Positions 56,491-64,000 of a DNA stretch of 64,000 nt are shown here, one piece after another. The first letter of the stretch is position 1. Each line of letters opens with the position of its first letter. The notes beneath the pieces were generated by a model. That model was not told the DNA's origin. It saw only the letters and a program-made list of their open reading frames with translations, and made no database searches. This stretch comes from Skermanella rosea (GTDB taxonomy: Bacteria; Pseudomonadota; Alphaproteobacteria; Azospirillales; Azospirillaceae), in NCBI RefSeq assembly GCF_016806835.2, contig NZ_CP086111.1:798001-862000 (forward strand), in the 5' to 3' direction. Made by a program: the position numbers and the translations under genes.

Positions 56491-59400
56491 CTACCACTGG
56501 TAGCGGATGCGACCGAGCAGCGCGTAGGCCTGCTGGCCGTCGCGCAGCTCGGCCGCCCCGCCCAGGTTCAGGGCCGGCCCCATGGGCAGCTCGGCCGAGA
56601 CGCCGGCGGCGAGGATCACGGCGTTGCGCGGCTGCTCGTTGCCCTCGACCGCGAAGCTGCCGCCGGTCGCCCCGGCGAAGCGCGAGGTGATGGTGGCGTC
56701 CGGCTGCACCAGGTCATAGCCCCAGCGGACCTCGAGCGACGGCGTGACGGTCCCCAGCGTCTCGGTCCGGAACGGGGCGGACGCCGCGACGCCGAGGGTG
56801 GCGGTCAGGGCGTTCTCCGCCTTGCCGGAGACGGCCAGTTCCGCCCCGGTGGCGCCGTTCTCGGTATAGCTGTCCTGGACGAAGCGGGTCCAGGACAGCC
56901 CGGCGGCGGGCTTGATCTCGAAACCCTCGATGTCGTAGGTGCGGCCTCCCTCGACCGCGGCGGACAGCTCGGTCCCGCCGAAGTCCGACGTGGCGACCCC
57001 CGGGCTGGCCACGAAGGCGATCCGCCGCGCCCCGTGATAGTCGTTCTGGGCGATCCCGACCTGGACGTTCAGGTCGGTCCGTCCCCAGGTCTGGCTGCCG
57101 TAGAGGCCGAGCTGATAGCTGCTGACGTCGCCGTCGGTGCCTGCCCGCTCATGCAGGACGACCGTGCGGGAGAACCCGGCCGACACGCCGACCACGGTGC
57201 CCGGCGCCACCTCGGCGTCGGCCCCGAACTGCATGCCGCCGCCCCGCCAGTCGAAACCGTTGTCGGTTCCGGCGTCGCCGTCCGCCCGTCCATAGAGGCC
57301 GAAGCCGCGGCCCCAGACCCCGCCGCGGGAGCTTCCCGCGACCGCATCGGCGGGTGCGGCCGCCAACTCGGCCGGATTGCCGGCGAAGGCGAACTGCGGG
57401 CCGGGAGCGTTCGCGTCCCCGGCGCTCCTCACGGCGCCCAACCGCTGCCCGACCGCGTCCCGGAACCGGGACGACGCGCCGGTGGCGATGGTGCTGAAGG
57501 CGTTGGAGGCGTCGGGCGCCATCTGGTCGAACGCGCCGGCCGCCTGGGCGGCGTCCAACTGGTTGAGCCGGGCCAGGGCCGTCTTGAAGTTCCCGGTGGC
57601 GCTGCCCTGCGACTGGTCCAGCGCGCGGGCGACGGCGGTGCCGGCCGCGCCGCTGGCGACCGACTGGTAAGTCGTCGCGTTGCGCACGACGGTGACCTGC
57701 ACGGCATCAGCCCCGTAGCTGACCTCCGGCATCAGGAACAGGCTCGGCAGCGATCCGCTCAGGGTGGCGAAGCGGCCCGTCACGCCCCTGGTGGCGGACA
57801 GGACCGTATAGGCGGTATCCTGCGCATAGGTGCCGGACGCCGCCGTCAGCGCCAGGGTGCCGCCGTCCAGCACGGCGGAGCCGGCGGCCTGGAGCAGGTC
57901 CGACCGGCCGGCCGCGTCGATGTCCACCGCCACGGTGCCGGTGGAGGCGTTGGTGAAGCCCCCGGTCACGGCCAGCGTTGCGATCGAACCGGTCCCGCTT
58001 CCTGGCGATACCGTACCGGCGTTGGCCAGCGTCGCGGTGGCGATCGCCGCCGAGCCGCCCAGGCCGGCGCCGGCGGCGACCGTCACGCGGCCGGTGCTTT
58101 CCAGCGATCCGGTCAGCCGAACGGTGCCGGTGTCGATGCGGGTGGTCTCGAACCCGGAGAAGGCGTTGGCGTCGCCGTAGGTCGCCCCGCTTCCGACGGC
58201 GAAGACCAGGGCGTCCGACCCGGCGCCGCCGCGGACCGCGCCGGAGAAGCCGCCGCCGCGGACCGTCAGGCTGTCGTTGCCGGCCCCCAGGTCCAGCGCC
58301 ACCGCGCCGGTCCCCGCACCGGAGATGGTGCCGCTGTTCGTCACGGTGTCGTCGTAGGGGCCGACCAGGGTGATGCCTGCCCCGGCGAGGCCCGCGATCG
58401 TGCCCTCGTTGGTGATGGTGGTGGCGCCGTAGGCGCTGCCCGACGCCCCGTCGTCGATCAGGATGCCGCGCGTGGCGCCCGTGATGGTGGCGCCGGCGGC
58501 GTTCAGGATGGTGCCGCCGCCGGCCGCGATGCCCTCGCTGCCGTTGGGCCGCCCGCCGCTGTCCACGCCCCCGGCGCCGGTCCCCCGGATCGTGCCGTAG
58601 TTGGAGATCGTCGCGATCAGGTCGATATCGACCCCGTCGCCGTCGCCGTTCTGGGAGGCCGTGCCGCTGCTGTTGAAGATGTTGCCGGCGCCGGCATAGT
58701 CGCCGGAGATCAGGCCGTAACTGACGACCGTGCCGTTGCCGTCCGATCCGACGCCGGACCCGTTGCGACCGGTGATGGTCCCGCCCGCCAGGTTGGTGAC
58801 GCTGATGTCATTGTCGGCTGTGATGCCGTGCCGCGCGCCGGAGATCACGCCGGTTGCCTGGTTGGTCACCGTGACGCCCGTCCTGCCACCCGCGTCGATC
58901 GCGTCCGAGGTGCCGTTGGCGCCGCCGCTGGTATTGGCGCCGAAGCTTCGGATGGTTCCGGCATTGTCGATGACGGCGTTCAGGCCCGGTCGTAGCGCGT
59001 CGTCGTTCAGCGCCTCGATCAGGCCGGTCGCCGTATTGGTGACGGTGAGCGCCACGCCGGCCGTGTTCATGGTGCGGAGGTCCAGCGCCTGCCCCTGCAC
59101 CGAACTGGTGGTGTCGGTCGGCGCCGCGGCGCGGATCGTGCCGGAATTGGTGATGGCGACCGAGCCGCTGGTGATGTTGGTGTTGATCCGGAACGCGTCG
59201 TTCACGTCGGACTGGAACAGCGCGCCGGCGCGGTTGACCAACGAGAAGGTCCGGGCATTGGCGGCGCCGGAGGTGTCGAAGCCGCGGCTGCCGGTGGAGC
59301 GGATCGTGCCGACATTGTCGAGCAGGGCGCCGGTCGCGAAGTTGTTCAGCGTGACGGAGGTGCCGGAGGTCTGGAGCGTCCCGGTCGCCTGGACCGTGCC

Positions 59401-59559
59401 GGTCTGAGTGCCGCTCAGGGTCCTCGACGTGGTGCTGGTGGTGCCGGCGGCGACCGTGAACTGAGCCGAGGCCGGCGTCGCGCCGGTGAGCAGGAGGCCG
59501 GCGGCCAGGGGTAGGCCGAGGATCAGGGGGCTGACGCTGGAAAGAAGGATGCGCTTCAT
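56491..59559 (-). CDS. Autotransporter (type Va) with beta-helix passenger
   Basis: A 1022-residue exported protein. The signal peptide (LILGLPLAAGLLLTGATPAS) is followed by a passenger of about 650 residues. It is full of short parallel-beta-helix motifs (TNSGTIRAAAP, ISNYGTIRGTGAGGVDS, TNEGTIAGLAGAGITLVGPY). The linker contains GNFKTALARLNQLDAAQAAG. The C-terminal autotransporter domain begins about residue 760 (SSRGGVWGRGFGLYGRADGD) and ends RIRYQW, with the terminal aromatic residue that BamA recognises. The low-complexity, Gly/Thr-rich passenger may bind surfaces; the target is unknown. Passenger cleavage is not evident. Confidence 0.92.
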   Translation of the reverse strand: MKRILLSSVSPLILGLPLAAGLLLTGATPASAQFTVAAGTTSTTSRTLSGTQTGTVQATGTLQTSGTSVTLNNFATGALLDNVGTIRSTGSRGFDTSGAANARTFSLVNRAGALFQSDVNDAFRINTNITSGSVAITNSGTIRAAAPTDTTSSVQGQALDLRTMNTAGVALTVTNTATGLIEALNDDALRPGLNAVIDNAGTIRSFGANTSGGANGTSDAIDAGGRTGVTVTNQATGVISGARHGITADNDISVTNLAGGTITGRNGSGVGSDGNGTVVSYGLISGDYAGAGNIFNSSGTASQNGDGDGVDIDLIATISNYGTIRGTGAGGVDSGGRPNGSEGIAAGGGTILNAAGATITGATRGILIDDGASGSAYGATTITNEGTIAGLAGAGITLVGPYDDTVTNSGTISGAGTGAVALDLGAGNDSLTVRGGGFSGAVRGGAGSDALVFAVGSGATYGDANAFSGFETTRIDTGTVRLTGSLESTGRVTVAAGAGLGGSAAIATATLANAGTVSPGSGTGSIATLAVTGGFTNASTGTVAVDIDAAGRSDLLQAAGSAVLDGGTLALTAASGTYAQDTAYTVLSATRGVTGRFATLSGSLPSLFLMPEVSYGADAVQVTVVRNATTYQSVASGAAGTAVARALDQSQGSATGNFKTALARLNQLDAAQAAGAFDQMAPDASNAFSTIATGASSRFRDAVGQRLGAVRSAGDANAPGPQFAFAGNPAELAAAPADAVAGSSRGGVWGRGFGLYGRADGDAGTDNGFDWRGGGMQFGADAEVAPGTVVGVSAGFSRTVVLHERAGTDGDVSSYQLGLYGSQTWGRTDLNVQVGIAQNDYHGARRIAFVASPGVATSDFGGTELSAAVEGGRTYDIEGFEIKPAAGLSWTRFVQDSYTENGATGAELAVSGKAENALTATLGVAASAPFRTETLGTVTPSLEVRWGYDLVQPDATITSRFAGATGGSFAVEGNEQPRNAVILAAGVSAELPMGPALNLGGAAELRDGQQAYALLGRIRYQW

Positions 59560-59702
59560 GAACTGATGGACTCCGTCGGCTGCGACCGGCCCGCCGGCAG
59601 GGAGCGGCGTCCGATGTATTCCGAAGGGCTTAATCCATTCGGTTTTCAGAAATGTGACGGGATTAGGGCAAGTGGAATTTAGTTCGGAAATGCTGAGTGC
59701 TT

Positions 59703-59963
59703 CTAGATGCCGGCGTCCGGCATCGTCGCGGTTCCCGACAGCCTGACGCCCGGCCCGCCGGACTCGTCCGCATCCTGGAAGCTGACGCCGGCACCTTCAA
59801 GCGCGCGGCGGATCGCCGCCATGGTCGCCCGCTGCATGTCCCTTTGGCCGCTTACGAATCCGCGCACGGTGCTTCGGCTCACTTCCGCGGCGGCGGCAAG
59901 CTCGTCCTGGGTCCAGTCCAACAGCGCGCGCGCGGCGCGGCATTGCTCGGGGGTCAGCGGCAT
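59703..59963 (-). CDS. Small Xre-family DNA-binding protein
   Basis: An 86-residue protein with an N-terminal helix-turn-helix (QCRAARALLDWTQDELAAAA, EVSRSTVRGFVSGQRDMQRA) and a short tail ending GTATMPDAGI. It resembles small Cro/C1-type repressors annotated widely in alphaproteobacteria, whose targets are unknown. It faces away from the Kef-type antiporter gene, and the 115-base gap may contain operators for both. It ends 143 bases from the autotransporter start. Confidence 0.88.
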   Translation of the reverse strand: MPLTPEQCRAARALLDWTQDELAAAAEVSRSTVRGFVSGQRDMQRATMAAIRRALEGAGVSFQDADESGGPGVRLSGTATMPDAGI

Positions 59964-60078
59964 CAGGCGAAGATGGGGATGTGACTTAAAAGGTCAAGAT
60001 GCGCCATTTTGGTTGATTTGCATGCGGGGGCAACCATGTAGCAGGTGCAGCAGATCCGGATTCGGAGGGGAAAGAACA

Positions 60079-61848
60079 GTGCCGGCGCATCACACACCGC
60101 TTGTCTCGATGATCGCCATCGGCCTTGTCCTAGCCTTCCTCCTGGGGCTTGTCTCTCACCGCCTGCGCGTCTCCCCGCTGGTGGGATACCTGCTGGCCGG
60201 GATCATCGTCGGTCCCTTCACGCCGGGCTTCGTCGCCAACCAGGCGCTGGCGAACGAGCTGGCGGAGATCGGCGTGATCCTGCTGATGTTCGCGGTCGGC
60301 CTGCATTTCTCGCTCAAGGACCTGCTGTCGGTCAGGGCGGTGGCACTGCCCGGGGCCGTGGTGCAGATCGGCGTCGCGACCCTTCTCGGCATGGCCCTGG
60401 CCTGGGCGCTCGGATGGCCGGTCGGGGCGGGGATCGTCTTCGGCCTGGCGCTTTCGGTCGCCAGCACGGTCGTCCTGATCCGCGCCCTGCAGGAGCGGCG
60501 CATCATCGACACCGACCGGGGCCGCATCGCGGTCGGCTGGCTGATCGTCGAGGATCTGGCGATGGTCCTGGTGCTCGTCATGCTGCCGGCGCTCGCCGGG
60601 GCGCTGAGCGGCGCCGGGGAGACGCCGGACTGGTACGCCATCGCGGTCTCGGCCGGGCTGACCCTGGTGAAGGTCGCCACCTTCGTCGCGATCATGCTGA
60701 TTGCCGGGCGCCGCGTTGTTCCCTGGATCATGCATTACGCCGCCCACACGGGATCGCGCGAGTTGTTCCGCCTGTCGGTCTATGCGGTCGCCCTGGGGAT
60801 CGCCTACGGCGCCGCCGCCCTGTTCGGCGTGTCCTTCGCGCTCGGCGCCTTCTTCGCCGGCATGGTTCTGGCGGAGAGCCCGCTGAGCCAGCGGGCGACC
60901 GAGGAGGCGCTGCCCCTGCGCGACGCCTTCGCCGTGCTGTTCTTCGTCTCGGTCGGGATGCTGTTCGATCCCGGCGTCCTGGTCCGCTCTCCCTGGTCGG
61001 TGCTCGCCACAGTCGCCATCATCGTGATCGGCAAGTCGATCGCCGCCTACTCGATCGTCCGCCTGTTCGGCCGTTCCAACGGGACGGCGCTGACCATCTC
61101 CGCCAGCCTGGCGCAGATCGGCGAATTCTCCTTCATCCTGGCCGGCCTGGGCGTCGGCATGGGCGTGCTTCCGCAGGAAGGGCGCGACCTGATCCTGGCC
61201 GGCGCCATCATCTCGATCCTGCTGAACCCGCTGATCTTCGCCGCCGTGGACCGGCCGCGGTCCCGCAAGGCGCCGGACCGGACGCTCCTGACCTCCGCCG
61301 GGGATAACGCCGTCCCGGCCGCGGACGAGGCCGTCGGGGCGGCCGTGCCCGACGCGGTCGCCGACCTGACGCCGACGAGCCTGACCGGCCACGATGTCCT
61401 GGTAGGCTATGGCCGGGTCGGGTCCCTGGTCGGATCCGGCCTGCGCGCTGCCGGGCGTCCGGTCCTGGTGTTCGAGGAACGGGCCGACGAGATCGAGGCG
61501 GCGCGCCGCGACGGCGCCGAGGTGGTGGTCGGCAACGCCGCCGATCCCGAGATCCTGGCGACCGCCAACCTGCCGGGCGCCCGTCGGCTGATCGTCACCG
61601 TCCCCGAAGCCTTCGAGGCGGGGCAGGTGGTCGAGCAGGCGAGGGCGGCCAATCCCGACCTGGAGATCGTCGCCCGCGCCCACACCGACGCGGCGGTCGA
61701 ACACCTGACCGACCTCGGCGCCAGCCTGGCGGTCATGGGCGAACGGGAGATCGCCATGCGGATCCTGGAGCGGATCGAGCACGACGATGAAGCCGCCGGA
61801 GTCCGTCCCCAGGCCGGCGGAGGACCCGCGGACCCGACTGCGGATTAG
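60079..61848 (+). CDS. Monovalent cation:proton antiporter (KefB/YbaL-like, CPA2)
   Basis: A 589-residue membrane protein. The CPA2 transporter domain (about 1-390) begins PLVSMIAIGLVLAFLLGLVS and includes PLVGYLLAGIIVGPFTPGFV, the ALSVASTVVLIRAL segment and GVSFALGAFFAGMVLAESPL. A cytoplasmic TrkA-N/RCK domain (about 440-575) has HDVLVGYGRVGSLVGSGLRA and ADEIEAARRDGAEVVVGNAA. This is the YbaL/RosB type rather than glutathione-gated KefC. The start is a GTG at 60079 with GGAGGGG eight bases upstream; a much longer in-frame extension has no support. Confidence 0.92.
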   Translation: MPAHHTPLVSMIAIGLVLAFLLGLVSHRLRVSPLVGYLLAGIIVGPFTPGFVANQALANELAEIGVILLMFAVGLHFSLKDLLSVRAVALPGAVVQIGVATLLGMALAWALGWPVGAGIVFGLALSVASTVVLIRALQERRIIDTDRGRIAVGWLIVEDLAMVLVLVMLPALAGALSGAGETPDWYAIAVSAGLTLVKVATFVAIMLIAGRRVVPWIMHYAAHTGSRELFRLSVYAVALGIAYGAAALFGVSFALGAFFAGMVLAESPLSQRATEEALPLRDAFAVLFFVSVGMLFDPGVLVRSPWSVLATVAIIVIGKSIAAYSIVRLFGRSNGTALTISASLAQIGEFSFILAGLGVGMGVLPQEGRDLILAGAIISILLNPLIFAAVDRPRSRKAPDRTLLTSAGDNAVPAADEAVGAAVPDAVADLTPTSLTGHDVLVGYGRVGSLVGSGLRAAGRPVLVFEERADEIEAARRDGAEVVVGNAADPEILATANLPGARRLIVTVPEAFEAGQVVEQARAANPDLEIVARAHTDAAVEHLTDLGASLAVMGEREIAMRILERIEHDDEAAGVRPQAGGGPADPTAD

Positions 61849-61867
61849 CCGGCCCGTCCGCTTCCGC

Positions 61868-61899
61868 TTGACACAGGCTTTCAATTGGGTGAAGATATT
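61868..61899 (+). promoter_or_regulatory. Candidate promoter of the IclR-ECH-mutase operon
   Basis: TTGACA (61868-61873) is followed after 18-20 bases by AAGATA or GATATT (about 61892-61899). With either choice the expected start point is at or next to the ATG at 61903, which would make the message leaderless or nearly so. Prediction by eye. Confidence 0.45.
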
Positions 61900-61902
61900 T
61901 TC

Positions 61903-62655
61903 ATGAATGTGAATGGCAACGTCAAGACCGCGGGCCGGACGCTGGATGTGTTCGAGGCGTTCGAGGATATCGGCAAGCCTCTGACCCTGTCCGACCTGGC
62001 GCGCCGGTTGGAGATGCCGGTCAGCAGTTGCCATGGGCTGGTCGGCACGCTGAAGGCGCGGGGCTACCTGTACGCCGTGAACCGGCGCACGCTCTATCCG
62101 ACCCGCCGGATCCTGGAGATGGCGCGCCGCATCGTCGCCAAGGATCCGATGCTGGAACGCATGGCCGCTTTCCTGGAGCGGCTGCGCGACGACACGGGGG
62201 AGACCGTCATCCTGGGCAAGCGCCAGGACGACGCGGTGATCTATCTCGACGTGGTCGAGGGGGCGCGGACGATCCGCTATTCCGCTGAGCCGGGCGAGCT
62301 GAAGCCGCTGCATTCCAGCGCGATCGGCAAGGCGATGCTGGGGGAGATGGCTCCGGCCGACCTCGCCGCATGGCTGGCGGGGCATTCCCTGGACGCCGTC
62401 ACCGAAAACACGCTGGTCACGGCGGAAAGCCTCGCGAGCGATCTCGCGGCCGGGCGGCAGCGCGGCTACCACGTCACGCGGGGCGAAAACGTGGCCGACG
62501 TCATGGCCGTGGCGACCGCCATCCATCTCAACGGCGAGCCGCTCGGCGTCGCGGTCGCGGGACCGCTGGAACGGATGAAGTCCGGGCTCGCCGTCCACGC
62601 GGAAAGACTGCTGGCGATGAAAACGGCCGTCGAGGCCGGCGAGGAACACCCATGA
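61903..62655 (+). CDS. IclR-family transcriptional regulator
   Basis: A 250-residue regulator from an ATG at 61903 (an in-frame TTG six codons earlier is possible). The winged helix is VKTAGRTLDVFEAFEDIGKP followed by LTLSDLARRLEMPVSSCHGL. The effector domain is in the IclR style: LRDDTGETVILGKRQDDAVI, PLHSSAIGKAMLGEM and LAAGRQRGYHVTRGENVADV. It overlaps the enoyl-CoA hydratase start at ATGA, so it is cotranscribed with the enzymes and probably responds to a related organic acid or CoA intermediate. Confidence 0.93.
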   Translation: MNVNGNVKTAGRTLDVFEAFEDIGKPLTLSDLARRLEMPVSSCHGLVGTLKARGYLYAVNRRTLYPTRRILEMARRIVAKDPMLERMAAFLERLRDDTGETVILGKRQDDAVIYLDVVEGARTIRYSAEPGELKPLHSSAIGKAMLGEMAPADLAAWLAGHSLDAVTENTLVTAESLASDLAAGRQRGYHVTRGENVADVMAVATAIHLNGEPLGVAVAGPLERMKSGLAVHAERLLAMKTAVEAGEEHP

Positions 62656-63422
62656 ACGACGAACTTCTGGTTGAGCGCCGCGACGACGTCCTGTCCGTCA
62701 CCCTGAACCGGCCGGAAAAGCGCAACCCCCTGAGCCGCGCCCTGCTGGAGGCGCTCCGCCGATGCTTCGAGGCGCACGCGGACGATCCGGGCTTGCGGAT
62801 CGCCGTGCTGCGCGGGGCGGGCGAGAAGAGCTTCGCGGCCGGCGGCGACCTGAAGGATCTGGGCATGCTCCGCTCGGCCGAGCAGGCCGGCGAAATGGCG
62901 GACTATGCCAAGGCGGCGCTCGACGCGGTCCGCCGGTTCCCCGTTCCCGTGGTCGCCGCCCTCAACGGCGACGCGCTGGGCGGCGGGGCGGAACTGGCCG
63001 TCGCCTGCGACTTCCGCGTCGGCGCCCGCCATGCCCGGATCGGCTTCGTCCAGGGCAGACTCAACATCGCGACCGCCTGGGGCGGCGGCATCGACCTGCT
63101 CAATCTGCTCGGACCCGCCGCGGGACTGCGGCTGCTGGCCCGCTCCGATCTCCTCGACATGGAGGCGGCGCAGGCGATCGGGCTGGTGGACGCGGTGGCC
63201 GAACCCGACCAGGAACTGGACGGGGCCGTCGCCGACTTCATCGGGCCGATGCTGCGCCAAGCCCCGCAGGTGCTCCGGGCCTTCAAGGCGCTGGCGCTGG
63301 CGCATCGCTCGGGAGCTTCCCGCACCGACATGGAACGGCTGGAAACCAGGCTGTTCGCCGGGACCTGGGTCCATGACGACCACTGGTCCGCCGTCGAGCG
63401 GCTCAACCTGGGACGGAGGTAG
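62652..63422 (+). CDS. Enoyl-CoA hydratase/isomerase (crotonase family)
   Basis: A 256-residue crotonase-fold protein: [20 protein letters not shown], the oxyanion-hole segment [15 protein letters not shown], and [20 protein letters not shown] with the glycine-rich second hole. The first catalytic glutamate of classical hydratases is in [11 protein letters not shown]. At the second-glutamate position the sequence is [15 protein letters not shown], without the usual Glu, so it may be an isomerase or decarboxylase-like member rather than a hydratase. Overlap with the IclR gene and one-base spacing to the mutase gene define the operon. Confidence 0.88.
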   Translation: MNDELLVERRDDVLSVTLNRPEKRNPLSRALLEALRRCFEAHADDPGLRIAVLRGAGEKSFAAGGDLKDLGMLRSAEQAGEMADYAKAALDAVRRFPVPVVAALNGDALGGGAELAVACDFRVGARHARIGFVQGRLNIATAWGGGIDLLNLLGPAAGLRLLARSDLLDMEAAQAIGLVDAVAEPDQELDGAVADFIGPMLRQAPQVLRAFKALALAHRSGASRTDMERLETRLFAGTWVHDDHWSAVERLNLGRR

Positions 63423-63423
63423 C

Positions 63424-64000
63424 ATGACCGCCGCGCAATCCACCAAGGCAGAAAGCACCAAGACGGCCGTCGCGGCCGAACTGGAAGCCGCGAGGCCGGG
63501 TCCCGGCGCGCCGAAGCCGGTGACCCCCTCGGGGATCGAGATCCCGGCGGTGGTCACGCCCGACATGCTGACGCGGCCGGACCCCGGAATGCCGGGGGAA
63601 GCGCCGTTCACGCGCGGGATCTTCGCCGACGGGTACCGGGGGCGGCTCTGGACGATCCGCCAGTATTCCGGCTTCGGCACGGCGGAGGAGTCGAACCAGC
63701 GCTACCGTTTCCTGCTCGACGGCGGCCAAACCGGGCTGTCCGTGGCGCTGGACCTGCCGACCCAGTGCGGGCTCGACCCGACCGACCCCATCGCGAAGCC
63801 CGAGGTCGGCAAGGTCGGAGTCTCGCTGTCCAACCTCGCCGAGGCGGAGATCCTGTTCGACGGCATCGACCTGTCGAAGATCTCCACCTCCTTCACCATC
63901 AACGGCACCGCGGCGATCATCTACGCCATGTATTGCGCGGTCGCCGACAAGCAGGGCGTGCCGCGCTCCAAGCTGACCGGCACGATCCAGAACGACATAT
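63424..64000 (+). CDS. B12-dependent acyl-CoA mutase, large subunit (5' part only)
   Basis: The reading frame opens at 63424 and runs off the right edge, 192 residues seen. The N-terminal 50 residues are low complexity. Then comes the mutase (beta/alpha)8 barrel: [80 protein letters not shown] and [20 protein letters not shown]. These match the methylmalonyl-CoA mutase family, nearer the isobutyryl-type large subunits. Substrate specificity (methylmalonyl-, isobutyryl-, ethylmalonyl- or 2-hydroxyacyl-CoA) depends on residues and domains partly beyond the window. Confidence 0.88.
   Translation, partial: MTAAQSTKAESTKTAVAAELEAARPGPGAPKPVTPSGIEIPAVVTPDMLTRPDPGMPGEAPFTRGIFADGYRGRLWTIRQYSGFGTAEESNQRYRFLLDGGQTGLSVALDLPTQCGLDPTDPIAKPEVGKVGVSLSNLAEAEILFDGIDLSKISTSFTINGTAAIIYAMYCAVADKQGVPRSKLTGTIQNDI

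Noticed and set aside
60130-62649. 839-residue minus-strand frame over the antiporter and IclR genes
   Set aside because: Antisense shadow with Asp/Arg/Gln/His-rich composition.

Overview
The window is about 64 kb of high-GC chromosomal DNA from an alphaproteobacterium, most likely a Rhodospirillales member of the Azospirillum/Skermanella type. I base this on strong GC bias at third codon positions, the protein sequence style, ethylmalonyl-CoA pathway genes, a SAM-II riboswitch (typical of alphaproteobacteria) and dispersed palindromes. The species placement is inference. The DNA is densely coded, with short gaps and many ATGA stop/start overlaps.

Layout. 1-0.3 kb: 3' part of an antitoxin-like gene. 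0.5-4.1 kb: ilvB-ilvN-ilvC (minus strand), the first two steps of branched-chain amino acid synthesis. 4.1-10.9 kb: miaA, serB, a four-helix membrane protein, topoisomerase III, an exported superoxide dismutase and a cupin. 11.1-14.3 kb: leuC-leuD-leuB. 14.4-18.4 kb: an Rpn-type nuclease/transposase gene beside a REP-like hairpin, two small genes, asd and pdxY. 18.4-19.8 kb: a REC-PAS-GGDEF diguanylate cyclase overlapping pdxY. 20.0-22.0 kb: a malyl-CoA lyase/thioesterase-type enzyme and mesaconyl-CoA hydratase (ethylmalonyl-CoA pathway). 22.1-28.5 kb: M28 peptidase, Sel1/lytic transglycosylase, FAD oxidoreductase, a MucR-like small protein without a zinc finger, a quinone-oxidoreductase-like MDR and a small exported protein. 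28.5-39.4 kb: envelope genes (YjbH-like beta-barrel, pentapeptide-repeat protein, L,D-transpeptidase, DUF882/M15, polysaccharide deacetylase, TPR protein), ispE and a FliL-like protein. 39.5-42.2 kb: the metNIQ methionine importer behind a promoter, SAM-II riboswitch and intrinsic terminator. 42.4 kb: tRNA-Gln(UUG), followed by a small accessory pocket with a RelE/ParE-Xre toxin-antitoxin pair and a noncoding array of four diverged 100-bp tandem repeats. 43.9-50.5 kb: a DUF4384 protein, then a TetR-controlled RND efflux pump. 50.5-56.4 kb: D-erythronate dehydrogenase-like enzyme, ROK repressor and a ribose-type sugar ABC importer. 56.5-64 kb: autotransporter, small Xre protein, Kef/YbaL-type antiporter, then an operon of IclR regulator, enoyl-CoA hydratase and the start of a B12-dependent acyl-CoA mutase.

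How the genes work together. The window is mostly core metabolism (Ile/Val/Leu, Ser, aspartate family, isoprenoid, PLP, methionine uptake) with envelope and transport modules between. Parts that look accessory are the antitoxin at the left edge, the Rpn/REP segment (14.4-15.4 kb), the AT-rich gap at 34.6-35.1 kb, and the pocket after tRNA-Gln (42.5-43.9 kb). I found no complete prophage, insertion sequence or CRISPR array. The observations I would follow up first are the 100-bp array, the riboswitch-attenuator of metNIQ and the MucR-like protein that lacks its DNA-binding finger.
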